A stretch of DNA of 64,000 nt from Simmondsia chinensis (GCA_018398585.1 JAGTTD010000009.1:15939193-16003192), one strand, 5' to 3'. Numbered from the stretch's first letter, positions 1-11,026 are shown. Made by a program: numbers and translations. The notes: generated by a model not told the origin, from the letters alone.

Positions 1-650
1 TTATTTCTAATTCAACATATTCATTGTTTTGTCATTGCGTTGTTGAAGTGTTTATCATTGTTCTTCATGAGTTTTAAATGCTTGATCACCATTTAAGGCT
101 TAGAATGATTTGTAATGAGTCCGAGAGGAGATTTATGATGAGTGCTAAGGTGATAAGCACCACAAATTGAGCAAATGCTCGAGAGAAATTAACGCGATTT
201 ATGTGGTTTTTAAGAGAAAATCATAGAGCTTTAAAAACTCTTTTCTTATTTAAATTCATGCACGAGAGTGATGGGTTAATATGTAAAAGAGCACGCTAAA
301 TGTTGCTCGAGAGAGAATATTTAGTAAATTAGGGTTTTCAACCATCAACACGTAATAATAACTTGAATAACGAGAATAGAAAGGCGTATTGATGCAACTA
401 GGTGAAATCGGATGCCTTGGATATCGTTAAATCATAAACAATTTTATAAAATCAGTTAACATATTTTATTTCTTTTTAGTTTATTTTATTTCATATCAAT
501 ATCTCAATTTTTTAGTTTTTCAAATAGCATCAAAGCTCCAAATTTTGGTACTCGCTCAATAACAATCCTTGTGGGAACAATACTCTACTCATTTCTATAT
601 TACTTGATACAACTAGTGCACTTGCTAACGCATACGTAAAGTCTGCGTCA
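1..650 (+). mobile_element. Athila-type LTR, 3' part, cut by the window edge
   Basis: This stretch is the reverse complement of the LTR found at 11027-12449, 19753-21132, 29924-31945 and 34866-36892. Shared landmarks are the run around CTCTCTCGAGCAACATTTAGC, the GTTGCATCAATACGCC block and the terminal GTCTGCGTCA. Its end resembles the LTR of the deleted element at 29924 more than that of the 11027 element. It is the 3' end of an LTR in plus orientation; the rest of the element lies left of the window. No gene is present here. Confidence 0.85.
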
Positions 651-809
651 AGAGTTATCAATAAGTTACATGTGTAAATCTTTTTTCCCCCTTTTTTGAA
701 TGCTATGGGCATTCAGATTGTGTTCCGCAGTAATGTTCTCTAGTTTTGATTTTGAATTATGAATATGTTTTGTGAATGTAGAAGCCAATTATACATCTGC
801 ATTTGTCAT

Positions 810-1200
810 ACTGTTATCACCCGCCACCACACGCACCGCCAGAGATGGCAGCCCATAGACCGCCTCGCCGACAAAGAGGTGGTGCCTCCCTTGAGGCTGC
901 GCACGCCTTAAGTTGGAATTCGGCGGTGGCAGGGATTGTGCCAACATTGGCCGATCTTTGAAAGTCGATCTGAACTAGAGTGACCCTGATTCGTTCTTGC
1001 CCTTGTACACCCATGTCGTAGATCCGTTCTCGACAATGTTGCAATAACGCCGTGACGAACCGCATCGTTGAAATGCCTGACGACGACGGGGGTTGTTAAG
1101 TGTTCGTGCTGGCAACATAAGATCCTTCGCAGTGGTGGCCGCTAGGGTTAGAAAACAATGCCTGCGATGTTCGAAAGCGACGAAGTGCATGAAGTGCTGT
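810..1200. other. GC-rich island in the long direct repeat, origin unknown
   Basis: The island is GC-rich in AT-rich surroundings and is open in several short minus-strand frames, none with a recognisable domain. Its counterpart at about 59970-60300 differs by large indels: a block near 1030-1170 is missing there and another block is present instead. No frame is conserved between copies, so a functional gene is unlikely. A captured gene fragment inside an old transposon is one explanation. Confidence 0.35.
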
Positions 1201-1232
1201 GGGTATTTTCTCGTGGGTGGTTACTAATTAGG

Positions 1233-1235
<3 letters not shown>

Positions 1236-1286
<51 letters not shown>
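1236..1286. repeat. (TA)n microsatellite
   Basis: About 50 bases of alternating T and A. The second copy of the direct repeat carries a shorter array at about 60336-60366, so the tract has changed length since the copies separated. Confidence 0.95.
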
Positions 1287-1289
<3 letters not shown>

Positions 1290-2149
1290 TTATTTATTTA
1301 CTTAAAAAAAATAATAAAAGCTTCTTAAAAGGGATGTGGGCTATGGGGCCGGCTTCTCGGCTAGGCTTTTTCAATGCAGCTCATGAGAAGGTCCCAATAA
1401 TCCTTTATTAAATGTGGCTAGGCAAAATGACCCATTATTTGTTCTAAGCCTAATGGCCCAATTTAAACTTTTTCTTTAAAAAGAAAAGAAAGGACGAATA
1501 AAAAATTATTATTTAGGTCATAAATTTCTTATTGTTTATTTTTAGTAAATTTTTTTCTTATGGCCTAATATGAATGTTGCTCATTTATTTGTGTTATATA
1601 GTGACTTATGTAGTTAAAGATAAGATATAAAATTTATTATTGAATATGTTTTAGTAAAGTGAAATAGATTTGTTTCATACTTGCACTAAATCTATTAATA
1701 TTGGCCTTCGCAATCAAGTATGAGCAATTAAATCAATCAATTGATATCTCGGTTTAAAAAAAAAAAGGCTATGTTCCTTCATTGAATATAAGCAATTGTT
1801 AATAACCTTAGTAGTCATACGTGATTTGTTAGATTAACTATTTGATTATTGATTATCTAAATTAGTCAAATAGATTTGTTCCATAAAGAAACAAATTTGT
1901 TCTTGTTATCTAATTGAAATAACTTGTCTTTGACTTTTGTTGTCAAACATGAGTTTCAAATTTACAAATTATTGATTGAATTAATAAAAAATTTTCATTT
2001 TCTAAAGAAATAGATTTGTTCTTTCTTTGAATTGAATAAATTATGGCAGCTTTAGTAGGGCCAAATATGTTGTTAAAATTAATCAATTTGTTATGACATT
2101 TTGGGAAAATGATTTTGTTCCTTTTCCTGTACTAAAATAAGTTGTTAAT

Positions 2150-2279
2150 GATTTTTGTGGTCGTAACATGTATTGACTTTGGTGACATTAGTTGTTAAAC
2201 TGAAATTAATTGCTATTGACTTTTGTAGTCATAACATTAGTTGTTAAAGTCAAAATAAATTACTATTGACTTTTGTGAT
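2150..2279. repeat. Degenerate tandem array, unit about 57 bp
   Basis: Three units containing TATTGACTTTTGTRGTCATAACAT and AGTTGTTAAA follow one another. A further unit is cut by the solo LTR: its start is at 2265-2279 and its remainder resumes at 3298 with GTGATCATAGCATTAG. The array is also present around 61210-61352 in copy 2. It is non-coding. Confidence 0.7.
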
Positions 2280-3297
2280 TGTTTTGGTACAGTAATTCGA
2301 GTTTCTTTAATGGAGGGCGAATAATCAGGCCCCTTTATCTTTTATTAAGTTTTTTTATTAATTAATGGCTTTATTACAGGGATTTTATGAGATTATAAGA
2401 GAAAAGGAAAGAAAAAAGAGGGGTACAACTGCTCTGAGGGTCCTTCAGATGAGAGTGAAGGGAAAGCAGTTAGCTTATCCTTTCTTTAGAGGTATGAGCT
2501 ATATTTATAGAGATTTTCCCCCTGAAAAGCTGTGCCTTGTATGAAGAGGTGTATCTTGCCAAGTACATAATCGGGGCGAGATACCGTTGGCCGTTGGGCC
2601 TATGACCTCGGGTCGTCGTCTATCCGACTCATGGAGCTGGGGATGGTTGCTGGCAAACTTCCGGGGAAACAGGCATCTCGTGGCGAGATGCCCTCCAGGA
2701 GTTGAATTAAGCGTTGCGTTGGGGTGCGGTCTTGAGGTCCTTTGGGCACCATGCTTTGGGCTGTCATCGGTCCGAGTCAAGGTGCCGGGTCGTGGTTGTT
2801 GTTCAGCTAACTCTCAGAGGAGAAGGCATCTCGGACCAAGATGCCCCCTCGGGTCCGGGGTGAGTGCTCTGTTGGGTAACGGGTGCGGGACTGCTCGAGG
2901 GTCGAAATGGTCCTCGTCATCTTGATGCATCTATATCTTTACGGGTATTGCCTGAGTCTTGGAGGCGAGCTCTGAGATGCACCCATGTCTGGGCAGGTAT
3001 GCCTTCTTCTTCTGTTGCTCGGATTCCGGGACATATTCCGTCAATGAGGTGCGCTTCGTTCTCTTAAGTCAAAAGTGGAGTTCCGGAGGTAGCTTCCGGG
3101 GACGTCAGAGTGGGCATGATCCTTCCTTCTTCTTCTTGGATCCTGGGATGTGTCCTGTCGGCAAGACGTGCTCCTTCTTTTTAGATCGAAGGCAAAGTTC
3201 CGAACTCGGGCCTCCAGGGATGGATCTTGGCCCGAGTTGGGGCCTCATCCTAGGCGGCCACGTATCACTTGTTCGGATGACATTTTTGATGTTATCA
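2280..3297 (-). mobile_element. Solo LTR of a Tat-type Ty3/gypsy element, copy 1
   Basis: Read on the minus strand the sequence runs from TG at 3297 to CA at 2280 and is flanked by a perfect 5-bp duplication, GTGAT, at 2275-2279 and 3298-3302. It shares its end structure (TTTTGGTAC, and ACTTGTTCGGATG near the other end) and a TATA box (CTATAAATATAG on the minus strand, near 2498-2510) with the LTR at 59221-59820. No internal region remains, so it is a product of LTR-LTR recombination. The several short open frames inside it are shadows. It holds palindromic CATCTCG/CGAGATG motifs at 2672-2692 and 2826-2844. Confidence 0.88.
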
Positions 3298-3302
3298 GTG
3301 AT

Positions 3303-4700
3303 CATAGCATTAGTAGTTAAAATCATAAAGTATTGTTTAGTTACTAAGTAGGATTAGTTCCTTGTTTGAATTTAGTAATTACTGTTAGGATTAGTTCCTT
3401 TTTTGAATTTAGTAATTATTGTGGACTTTTATGGTCCTTCTTGAGTTATTGAAATTGATTTGTTCCTTATTGAGTTGAATGATGGATTAGATTTTGCACT
3501 ACAAATTATGTTGTTTGAGATAATTATAAGCTTAGCTTAATTTTTGACCTAATGGCCTACGATGTAATATGATAATCTAGTTAACTAAAAATTAAAAGTA
3601 TGTGCCTTAGTTTAATGTGCCTATGTTCATTATCCAAGTGATTATGATATGTGTCACAAGAAGATAACCTATCTATTATTTAGAAGAGTTTTGAGAAACT
3701 GTATCCCCTAACTATGTCCAAAACAAAACTCAGCAAGTCCGAGCAAATGGAATATGGTAACCGTAATTGTTGTTTAAAAAAAAATAAAAAAGAAATTTTA
3801 TTTTCCTTCTTCTTTAAAAAAAAGAAACAAGATTAAAAGATTCAAATGGTCTTGAGGCGATTACCTTTGGATGATGAACACCATTATCTGGTGACTTGTG
3901 AGATTCTAGAAATGAGAATTAGCTGAGTGATAGGTTCAAGCAATGATATATTCACTATGTGACCGTAGGTGGAGCCACTAATGATTATTGATGAGTAAAT
4001 TAAGATATTTGTTATCTTGAGTTGGAATCAAAATAGCATAAAGCCAATCGAGTCACTTCTTTAATTGCTTGGTCTGTGCGACCTAAGCATGAGGGTTTTG
4101 TGCCCAAGCCTAGCTAATTGTCTCAGAATCACCTACCTCAGTATGTTCTCCTAGTAAATGACATATTTTCAAAGAATGGTTAACCATGCTCTTGTATGTC
4201 TTGAGCTATAAAAGGTACCTTTCTCTACCAATATTAAAATTATGCTTGTGTTTTTCATTTAGCTTTAGTAGCTCTTTTATGTTTGGACATAGTCTTTTGT
4301 GTGAAGTTTTTCTCCAAGTTTGACTTGGATAATTGTAACTCCTGAAAAATATTTATTACTTTTATATTTGTTAAGTGATATGTTAAATGGCACGCTTGTT
4401 TTAATTGTATTTCTTCGAAAATAATAAATCGATTAGTTCGAAAAGGCTAATTGGAGTCTATCTCTAAGGTACACTTCTCTTTGTGAGTTGTGTTTAGTAG
4501 AAAAGACAATTACTAAAGGCTTTTTTAGTAAAGCTTTAATAAGAACCCGCTAATTGGAGTTTGATCTGTACAAACACTTCTATACTTATGAGTGTAAAGG
4601 CGGGGAAATAGTGCGCTTCACTTTGTTACATTCATAGACTACCATTTACATTATTGATATGTTTACCTCTTACTTTGTCAATCTAAAGTATTTGTTTTTG
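3303..4700. other. Non-coding part of the long direct repeat
   Basis: AT-rich sequence with no open frame of note. It matches 62396-63790 closely. A TATA-like GAGCTATAAAAGGTACC at about 4203-4219 is followed by a pyrimidine-rich tract, which would fit the promoter and leader of a long LTR, but I could not define LTR ends or a primer-binding site. I see no gene in it. Confidence 0.6.
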
Positions 4701-7700
4701 TTCAAAGTGCTTCTCGAGGATGTTGAAAGTCAAATGAGAGTTTTGTGTAAACTCTTTGTAATGACAAAGGTCATTAATCTTTTCTGATTTGCTCAAGGCA
4801 TTTGTAGAACAAAAAGTACTGGTAGTAAATAGATGATTCCTAGAATGCCATAACAAAAATGATGTTGTGGATCAAAGGACTCGAAACCTTTATTAGTATG
4901 GTTTACCTAAAAATTGTTTGGGGAGATTTACCTTGTCTACTGATTATATGCTTTACTATATTCGCAGTAAGTCTGTGAATAGTGAACACTACAACTTATA
5001 AGTTAAGGAATAGTGTCAAACTTGCCATGGGCCATGTTCATCTTGATTGACATTGTGGTTATGTCCATAACTCATTGCACAATTAGGGTAACTTGGTCTA
5101 CCATGTGTGTGATTTTTTTGACAAGCATCCTTGTAAAGGTATAACATAAGTAGAGTCATGTGTGTTGACTTCTTGGAGGATGTGTTCCCTAGTGTGTGAA
5201 GTTAAATTAAAGGGGAATTTTTGAGTTGTATGAGTTCTTAAATGAGGATTCCACCATTGCTTGGTGAAGGTGGGAAGTTTAAGTTTTCTCCAACTCAAGA
5301 GTTCGCCAAGGATAGCGGGAGTGAAATGAGTTATAATTAGGCTACACCCATATGTTTGGATAAACCTAAAATGTGTTTAACTAGTGATGGTCTCATTTCG
5401 TGCTGTTATTTCCATATCAAAAGTAAGTGTTTTGTACAATGTTTTTTAAAATAGGAAACTGCTTCATGTATAGAAGCAAGCATTGATTTCACCTACATCT
5501 TTATGAATGGTAATCAATATGATATGATTGTATACAATGAATGGAAGTTGATTGTTTTCCTACATGGGCATAAATATATTAAAAGCAAGTTGGTCTTGTT
5601 TATATATTAAAAAAAGGTGTGTCTTGTTGTTAAAGCATAAAGTAGATGGATCAATTAATAAATATGAGGCCATTTAGTACGTGGGTTTTTATATTAAGTC
5701 GAGGGCATAGACTATAATAATGTCTTTTCTCCATTGGTGAAAATTGCCTTGATAAGCCTTTTAACTTCTTGCCACAGTTGCTTGATTGGACTTAGTGTTC
5801 TTCAAAATGGATGTCAAGATGACTATCAAGAATAGATGGTTTGAATGAGAAGACTTATACAGGTTAACCCTTTTATTTCGTCACTAAGAGACAAGAAAGG
5901 GAAGTATGTCTCCTAAACAATCTATTTATATAGTCTTCAGCAGTCATCACACTAGCGGAAGTGGAAATCCATACTATTTTTAGTTTGTCCATAATAGGTG
6001 GGGACTGTTTTCATTATGTCAAAAAAAAAAAAAAAAAAGATGAAAAAAGAGAATCTTGCTTCTCACCTTGTGTGTCAGTGACATCCCATTGGATGAAAGC
6101 AACATGAAAATGACTAATGCCACTTAATGGTTTTTGTCCTTTATTTTTGGATGATGGAAAAGAGTGATGGGAACTATGTGTTCAAGGATGGGTTCCTAAT
6201 AAGTCATTCTAAAGGTCTCTAGTTTTTCTTGAGTGACCTATATTAAGAAATTCCATATGATTTTAGATGCATTGCTAAAAGCTATGGATAATCCTATCGT
6301 GGAGTGTCACAAGTAAAGATTTGCCTCAAAACAAATGAGAAAGGGATCAGATGAATGACATTCCTTATTCAGGCATTATAGGAGCTTAATATACACTATG
6401 TTGTGTACACTCTCGAATATTTGTTTGGCTGTTGAGATGGTATGTCCATGCTCAAGTTGTCAAACCAATTAATTGATAGATAAGAAAATCTTCTATTACC
6501 TTTGTGGTACTGTAGTTTGGGTCCATTGTTGCCTAGATGGTGATATGAGACTAATTAGATTGTTAGTTCGGATTGGGTTGTGATCAAGATAAGCGTAGAT
6601 GCACTTGACAATGTGTTCATTCTTAAAAATAGTGGTGTTTCTTTGTCTTGAACGTGACAAGAGGGCATTACCCTATCTATGTCAGAATGCAAGTATGAAG
6701 ATTGTGCAGCAGCCCAAAGACCTATGTGGTTGAGAAAGTTTAGCTATGGTTGAATGTAACAAATATTTCCAAGCACCTGTTGTGGAGAAAGTTGACAACA
6801 TGGCTCTAACACAAATATGCAAATGGCCCGAACTTATTTCTCATGCAATTTAGTGAATGTTTTCTATGTGATTTATTCTTGTTTGCATAAGTGACCAAAG
6901 GCACATAAATATAAATATGTCACCAAGCTATGATCAGTCTACTCACACGGATGATCACCTCAATGCTGAGTGCGTGGGAGATGAGACCACATGAGATCAT
7001 GTTTTGAGTAAATATGGATCTCATCATGTCTTGTATATGAGTTTTATGAGAGGCATGTGAAATAATGTGGCTTCAGTTAGTCTGAGATGCGATTCGAAAG
7101 AATCGAACATGGATTTCATTAACTCATTCCATGTCATATGGCTATTAGATAGCCGAATTTTGGTGGCATATTGTGTATTGCCTGTGAGGAAATTCGTGTG
7201 ACATAAACGATAGAGTGACATGCCCAGTTAAGTGGGAGCTATGCCATAACATACATATCATACTGTGTGTGCCATGAGACGACCAGAGTTGAGAGTGATT
7301 GAATGGATACCCTTTTCTTCACTATGTTAGCTCTTGCACTTAATAGTCCACGTTGGTACCCTTTGGGACTTGGAACCATGCCATGAAGTTGGAAACTGGT
7401 GCTGCTACTTTAGCGTGTAATCCAAGGGCCATGATAGATTCGGTCTAGTGGAACATGTCTAGGAAAGTGACTAGGCTAAGATGGATTTACGTATGTGTCC
7501 AAGGAAAAGCTGTTTTGGCATTACCTGAACTGCCCAAGCAATTATGTCAATTAGTCATGTCAAGATAAAAGTTGTGTGAATTTAGCACATTAGTTTGAGG
7601 GATCAATGATGCTAGAATCTTGATGATGTTACATGTTTTGGGGTATTTTGAAATTACTTATGTGTTCTTGAGGTATTACGTTAGTTAGATGGTGGCTTAA

Positions 7701-7782
7701 TATAATACACTCTGTATAGTTTGGTCACACGTCCCATTATCTGTATGAAGTGAGAGAGTGGCCTTAGTGTCTGAGTGGGAGA
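4700..7782 (+). pseudogene. Decayed Ty1/copia polyprotein (RT and RNase H)
   Basis: Two domains can be read through stops and frameshifts. Reverse transcriptase covers about 5500-5880: W-K-L-I-V-F-L near 5536, DGSINKY near 5646 (where the family has DG.I.RYKAR), GIDYNNVFSPLVKIA near 5705-5750 (family: GvDY...FSPVvK), then KMDVK at 5804-5818 and EDLYR just after. RNase H covers about 6560-6745: a D.DKRR block near 6579-6599 and SECKYEDCAAAQRPMWLRKF at about 6682-6742 (family: StaEAEY.a...A..E..WLR). At 7773-7782 the purine run GAGTGGGAGA, a typical copia polypurine tract, directly precedes TGTTGGATG, the LTR start. Gag and integrase upstream of 5500 are not readable. The copy is dead. Confidence 0.72.
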
Positions 7783-7829
7783 TGTTGGATGCTGACTCAG
7801 TTAGCCACTAAATATATCTCAATTTTTCA

Positions 7830-7843
7830 GATATAGTGTAGAT
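7830..7843. repeat. Target-site duplication of the LINE insertion, left copy
   Basis: GATATAGTGTAGAT here is repeated exactly at 9753-9766. The 14-bp length fits LINE target-primed insertion. The two copies enclose both LINE units, so the whole block behaves as one insertion. Confidence 0.88.
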
Positions 7844-8716
7844 ACAACAACAATAACAACAAATCCAGTGCCTGAAGGGCTCCTGCTGGCACAGGGTCTG
7901 GGAGGGGAAGGATGTACGCAATCTTACTCCATCAGGGTGAGATCCTGATGTGATATCCTTATACATAGATGTGCACATCCCCTTATGGGCAATGGAGTCT
8001 CTAGTCAACTCTAGTCAATTCTCATTTGGCCGGCCTCTTCCTCTATTCGCATTTGTCGAGTAGTCTCCACCCAATCGTAGGAGCACTTGTAGCCAAACCA
8101 TGCCGGGACACGGCCAGGCATTCTCTGTTATCAGAACGAGCCTATTATAGTACGATGCTCCTACCCAGCGACATCTGGTACACCTATACTAATCCTCCAC
8201 TGAGTTCTATCTTGGGCCAACTCTTCATTCAGGTTGAGATATGCTAGGTCCCGTCGGATCGTCTCCATCCAGCTCTTCTTAGGCCGGCCTCTCCCTCTCT
8301 TTCCATCTATAATATGGAGTTGCTCGCATCTCTTGACAGGTGCATTGGTGGGTCTCCTCCTAACATTCCCAAACCACCGTAGCCGTTGCTCCCTCAGCTT
8401 ATCCTCTATCAAGGCGATGCCTATTTTACTTCTTATAACGTCATTTCTAATCTTGTCCTTCCTTGTGTGTCCACATATCCATCTTAACATCCTCATCTCC
8501 GCCACTTTCAGCTTTTGCTTGTGATGACACTTTACTAGCCAACACTCTGCCCCGTAAGTTGTAGCGGGTCTCACTATCGTCTTGCAGTATTTACCCTTTA
8601 GCTTTAACGGGAACTTCCTATCGGGGAACCCAACCTCCATTTTTGCCATCCCATCTTAATTCTATTGTTGAAATATGGGTCCATTTGTCTGCCCTGTTGG
8701 ACCATGGAACCCAAGT
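7844..8716 (-). pseudogene. RTE-type LINE, 5'-truncated 3' end (unit 1 of a dimer)
   Basis: On the minus strand the unit begins inside the RT C-terminal region at a YLGS motif (about 8710) and runs to the 3' end at 7844. A 162-residue frame (8649-8161) carries the plant RTE C-terminal hallmarks: FPLKLKGKY, YGAECW, KLKVAEMRMLRWICGHTRKD, LRWFGNVRRRP and RGRGRPKKSW. After the stop comes a tail with GTAAGATTG-like and GGCACTGG-like motifs, ending in TTGTTGTTATTGTTGTTGT. Endonuclease and the catalytic RT core are absent. The unit is joined directly to the 3' tail of a second copy at 8717. Confidence 0.85.
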
Positions 8717-9752
8717 AACAACAAGAAGCCCAGTGCCACCAAGGGCTCCCGCCAAGGGCAGGGTTTGGGGAGGGTAGGTGTACGCAGCCTTTCCCCTTCA
8801 GGGGGCTACCCTGAAGAGAGGCTGTTTCCTTGGACCCCCAGCCGAAGATAATGGTCTTGTATCTATCAGCCAAAAGACCTGGCAAACATCAGAAAGCATA
8901 AGTATGGCCCACACCTAAAAAAAAAAAAAGGGATAAGATGAGAAAAGGAAAGAGAACGAGAGAGAGGATGAGATAGGATAGAAAGATAGAAAGGGATAGA
9001 CAGATAGAGATAAAGACTACCCTATTCTAACCGGATCATCTAATACCCCTATGCTAGCCCTCCAATGGGCCCTATCTAAGGCCATCTCCTCCCGAAGGTT
9101 TAGGTGGGTGTGGTCCTGTCGGATCGTCTCAATCCATCTCTTCTTCGGTCTGCCTCTGCCTTTTCTGCCTAATGTAGTAATAGTCTGTTCGTATCTTCTG
9201 ACTGGAGCTTCGTCCAGTCTCCTTCTGACATGTCCGAACCACCTTAAACGGTGCTTCCTTAATTTATTTTCAAAGGGAGCTATGCCCAGTTTGCCTCTTA
9301 TGATGTCGTTTCTGATCCTATCCTTCCTTGTGTGTCCGCACATCCACCTCAGCATTCGCATCTCCGCCACCTTCATCTTCTGAGTGTGCTATTGTGTCAT
9401 CGCCCTGCACTCCGCCCCATACGCCATGGCTGGCCGCCCCACCGTCTTATAGTATCTTCCCTTTAGCTTCAAGGGGAATTTCCTATCACAAAGTATCGCA
9501 GAGGCCATCCTCCTCTTGTGCCAACCCTCTTTGATCCTGTAGCTGACATCCTCGTCCACTTCGCCGTTGTGCTGTATCGTGGACCCTAAATACCTGAATC
9601 TCTCCATCTTCGAAATGGCCTTGTGTCCAATCTTGACTTCTTCTCGGCTAGGCGTGGTAGATGGATCGAACTTGAGTTCCATGTGCTCGGTCTTGGCTCT
9701 GCTTAGTTGCAAACCTTTCGACTCTAGAACCCCTCTCTGATCCAATCTTAAC
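8717..9752 (-). pseudogene. RTE-type LINE, 5'-truncated 3' end (unit 2 of a dimer)
   Basis: On the minus strand it begins at 9752 in the RT thumb region (about GVLESKGLQLSRAKTEHMEL), continues through FRYLGSTIQHNG, FPLKLKGRYYKTVGRPAMAY and YGAEC (frame 9745-9389), then shifts frame into KVAEMRMLRWMCGHTRKD, LRWFGHVRRR and GRGRPKKRW (9376-9017). A purine-rich 3' UTR follows (8900-9010), then a tail at 8717-8840 with GGAAACAGCCTCTC, AAAGGCTGCGTACAC and GGCACTGGGC, ending in CTTGTTGTT. The catalytic core and endonuclease are missing. Confidence 0.85.
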
Positions 9753-9766
9753 GATATAGTGTAGAT
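9753..9766. repeat. Target-site duplication of the LINE insertion, right copy
   Basis: Exact match to 7830-7843. It abuts the truncated 5' end of LINE unit 2. Confidence 0.88.
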
Positions 9767-10139
9767 GTCTCCACTTAAGTAGTGGGGGGATTTCCTCCCT
9801 CCTTTTAAGGGAGTAATGGATCATAGGAGAACCAGGTCCAAGTACCTATATATAGAGTTGTCTCCTCTCCTTAGTAATTAACTCATCCATCTGATTATGA
9901 AATCAATAACTTCTCCAATGCTCACCTCTCTCTGTAGAGTCACCATCCCCGACTCTTGGTTTTGTGATGTGGAAACCTAGAGGACTATGGTAGCCCTCTA
10001 AGTCGATATTCAATGTTCCTAAGGTGACCTAGCAAGGCAGTAAGGCAAATCCAGATCCTATTCCACAACTGAGGTATTTTGTAAACTTAGTGTTCATCAT
10101 TTACTTATATTTTCCTACATGTTATATGTTGTTTGCTTG

Positions 10140-10640
10140 GTACTTCTAGTAAACAAACCAAAAGTTCAATGGACTACTCATGTTAAAATTGATTGGAGCT
10201 CGTTCATGTTCGTTTTGGAGGCTTGATAGCTTATTGAGTTGAGTTTGAGCGAACTCGATAATCTTAACGAGCCCAATTCAAAACACTTGTTAACTAACGC
10301 GAACAGTTTGATATGGGCTTGTTAAAAGCTTAATAAGGGCTTGTCGAGAGCTCGTGAGTGGTTCGTATTAGCTTGAAAATGGTTCGGTAGTAACTTGAAT
10401 AGCTCATCCTGATAGTGCACTGAACTTGATAGCAAATTCAGCTTGATTATGAGATCAACTCAGTTTGGTAACGAGCCCAACTCAACTCAATTAGAATAAC
10501 GAGCCAATCCGAGCCAAGTATTTAATGCTCTAATATCTTATCGAATTGAGTTTGGGCAAAGGTTCAAAAGCTTGATTCAAGGTCGATAGGGCTTATGCAG
10601 CTTGAGTTGAAACCGAGGATGCTCTTATTGACTCTTCTTA
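10140..10640. repeat. Degenerate GAGCTCG/GAGCCCAA-rich repeat
   Basis: Short motifs such as GAGCTCGT, AACGAGCC, CAACTCAA and CTTGTTAA recur irregularly on both strands. This kind of drifting low-complexity array is common in plant intergenic DNA. I see no open frame or element ends. Confidence 0.5.
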
Positions 10641-10642
10641 TT

Positions 10643-10860
10643 TATAGCCCAAGTAATTACTGACCCTGATGGATGCAATCTTTTTCCTACTTGTGCTCAG
10701 ATGAAAGTTCTCAACTTGTACGGCTGCCTGAGGGCCAAAAAATTAATAGCTGGAGCAAGTATTGAAGTGCGTGTTTGTTTCTTGGATAAAGACTTTGTTA
10801 ATGTCGCAATGAGTATCGATCCAGAGTGGAAAATTGTATCGTTTTCAATTTGAAGCAATT
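10643..10860 (+). other. Exon-like open stretch, unidentified
   Basis: One frame is open from 10643 and reads like protein: DPDGCNLFPTCAQMKVLNLY, followed by residues such as IEVRVCFLDKDF and SIDPEWK. It runs without a stop into AT-rich DNA at about 10945. A CTCAG precedes an ATG at about 10701. I do not recognise the family. It may be a relic exon of a host gene broken up by the insertions that follow, or chance. Confidence 0.25.
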
Positions 10861-10882
10861 AAATTGGATTTATATTATGTCT

Positions 10883-11026
10883 TGTTTCATATTGTTTTCT
10901 ATTTGCAATTTTTGATTTTTGAGAAACTAAGAACCATTCTTTGAAAATGAGTTTTTCTTGTTCTAAACATATCTTCATTGTCACTAAAACTAAAAGGGAC
11001 TAAAAACAAAAAAGCAAACAAGTAAG
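10883..11026. mobile_element. hAT-like MITE, left part (right part at 21138-21202)
   Basis: The sequence from TTTCATATTGTTTTCTATTTGC to the Athila target site, joined to 21138-21202 ending in AAACAATACC, is the same kind of unit as the MITE at 24468-24682: near-terminal inverted repeats of the form GGTATTGTTTTC and a GATTTTTGAGAAACTAA block mirrored by TTTTTAGTTTCTCATAAACT. The Athila element at 11027-21132 sits inside it. Confidence 0.6.
11022..11026. repeat. Target-site duplication of the Athila element (left)
   Basis: GTAAG, repeated at 21133-21137 next to the other LTR. Five bp is the expected Ty3/gypsy length. Confidence 0.8.

Larger units (their letters stand above)
651..4909 (+). repeat. 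Copy 1 of a long direct repeat (partner at 59811-64000)
   Basis: Base 651 aligns with 59811, and similarity continues until the window ends (64000 aligns near 4909), so the true unit is longer. The copies share a GC-rich island, a TA microsatellite, AT-rich arrays and a solo LTR at the same point. By eye identity is about 90-95 percent with scattered indels. It could be one period of a large segmental duplication of about 59.16 kb or two copies of one very large repeat family. Confidence 0.85.
7783..10075 (+). mobile_element. Copia 3' LTR split by two LINE copies
   Basis: The LTR starts at TGTTGG (7783) directly after a polypurine tract, is interrupted at 7844-9752 by LINE sequence, and resumes at 9767. 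The downstream part has a TATA-like CTATATATAGAG at about 9847-9858 and pyrimidine-rich sequence typical of an R/U5 region. The right end is uncertain; about 10075 is a guess from the change in composition. No matching 5' LTR is visible in the window. Confidence 0.55.

Noticed and set aside
2587..3351. Overlapping open frames of 67-130 codons (and the matching set at 61605-62444)
   Set aside because: They lie wholly inside solo LTRs that are GC-rich; frames are not conserved between the two copies.
8026..9534. Several plus-strand open frames with Leu/Ser-rich translations
   Set aside because: Antisense shadows of the two minus-strand LINE units.
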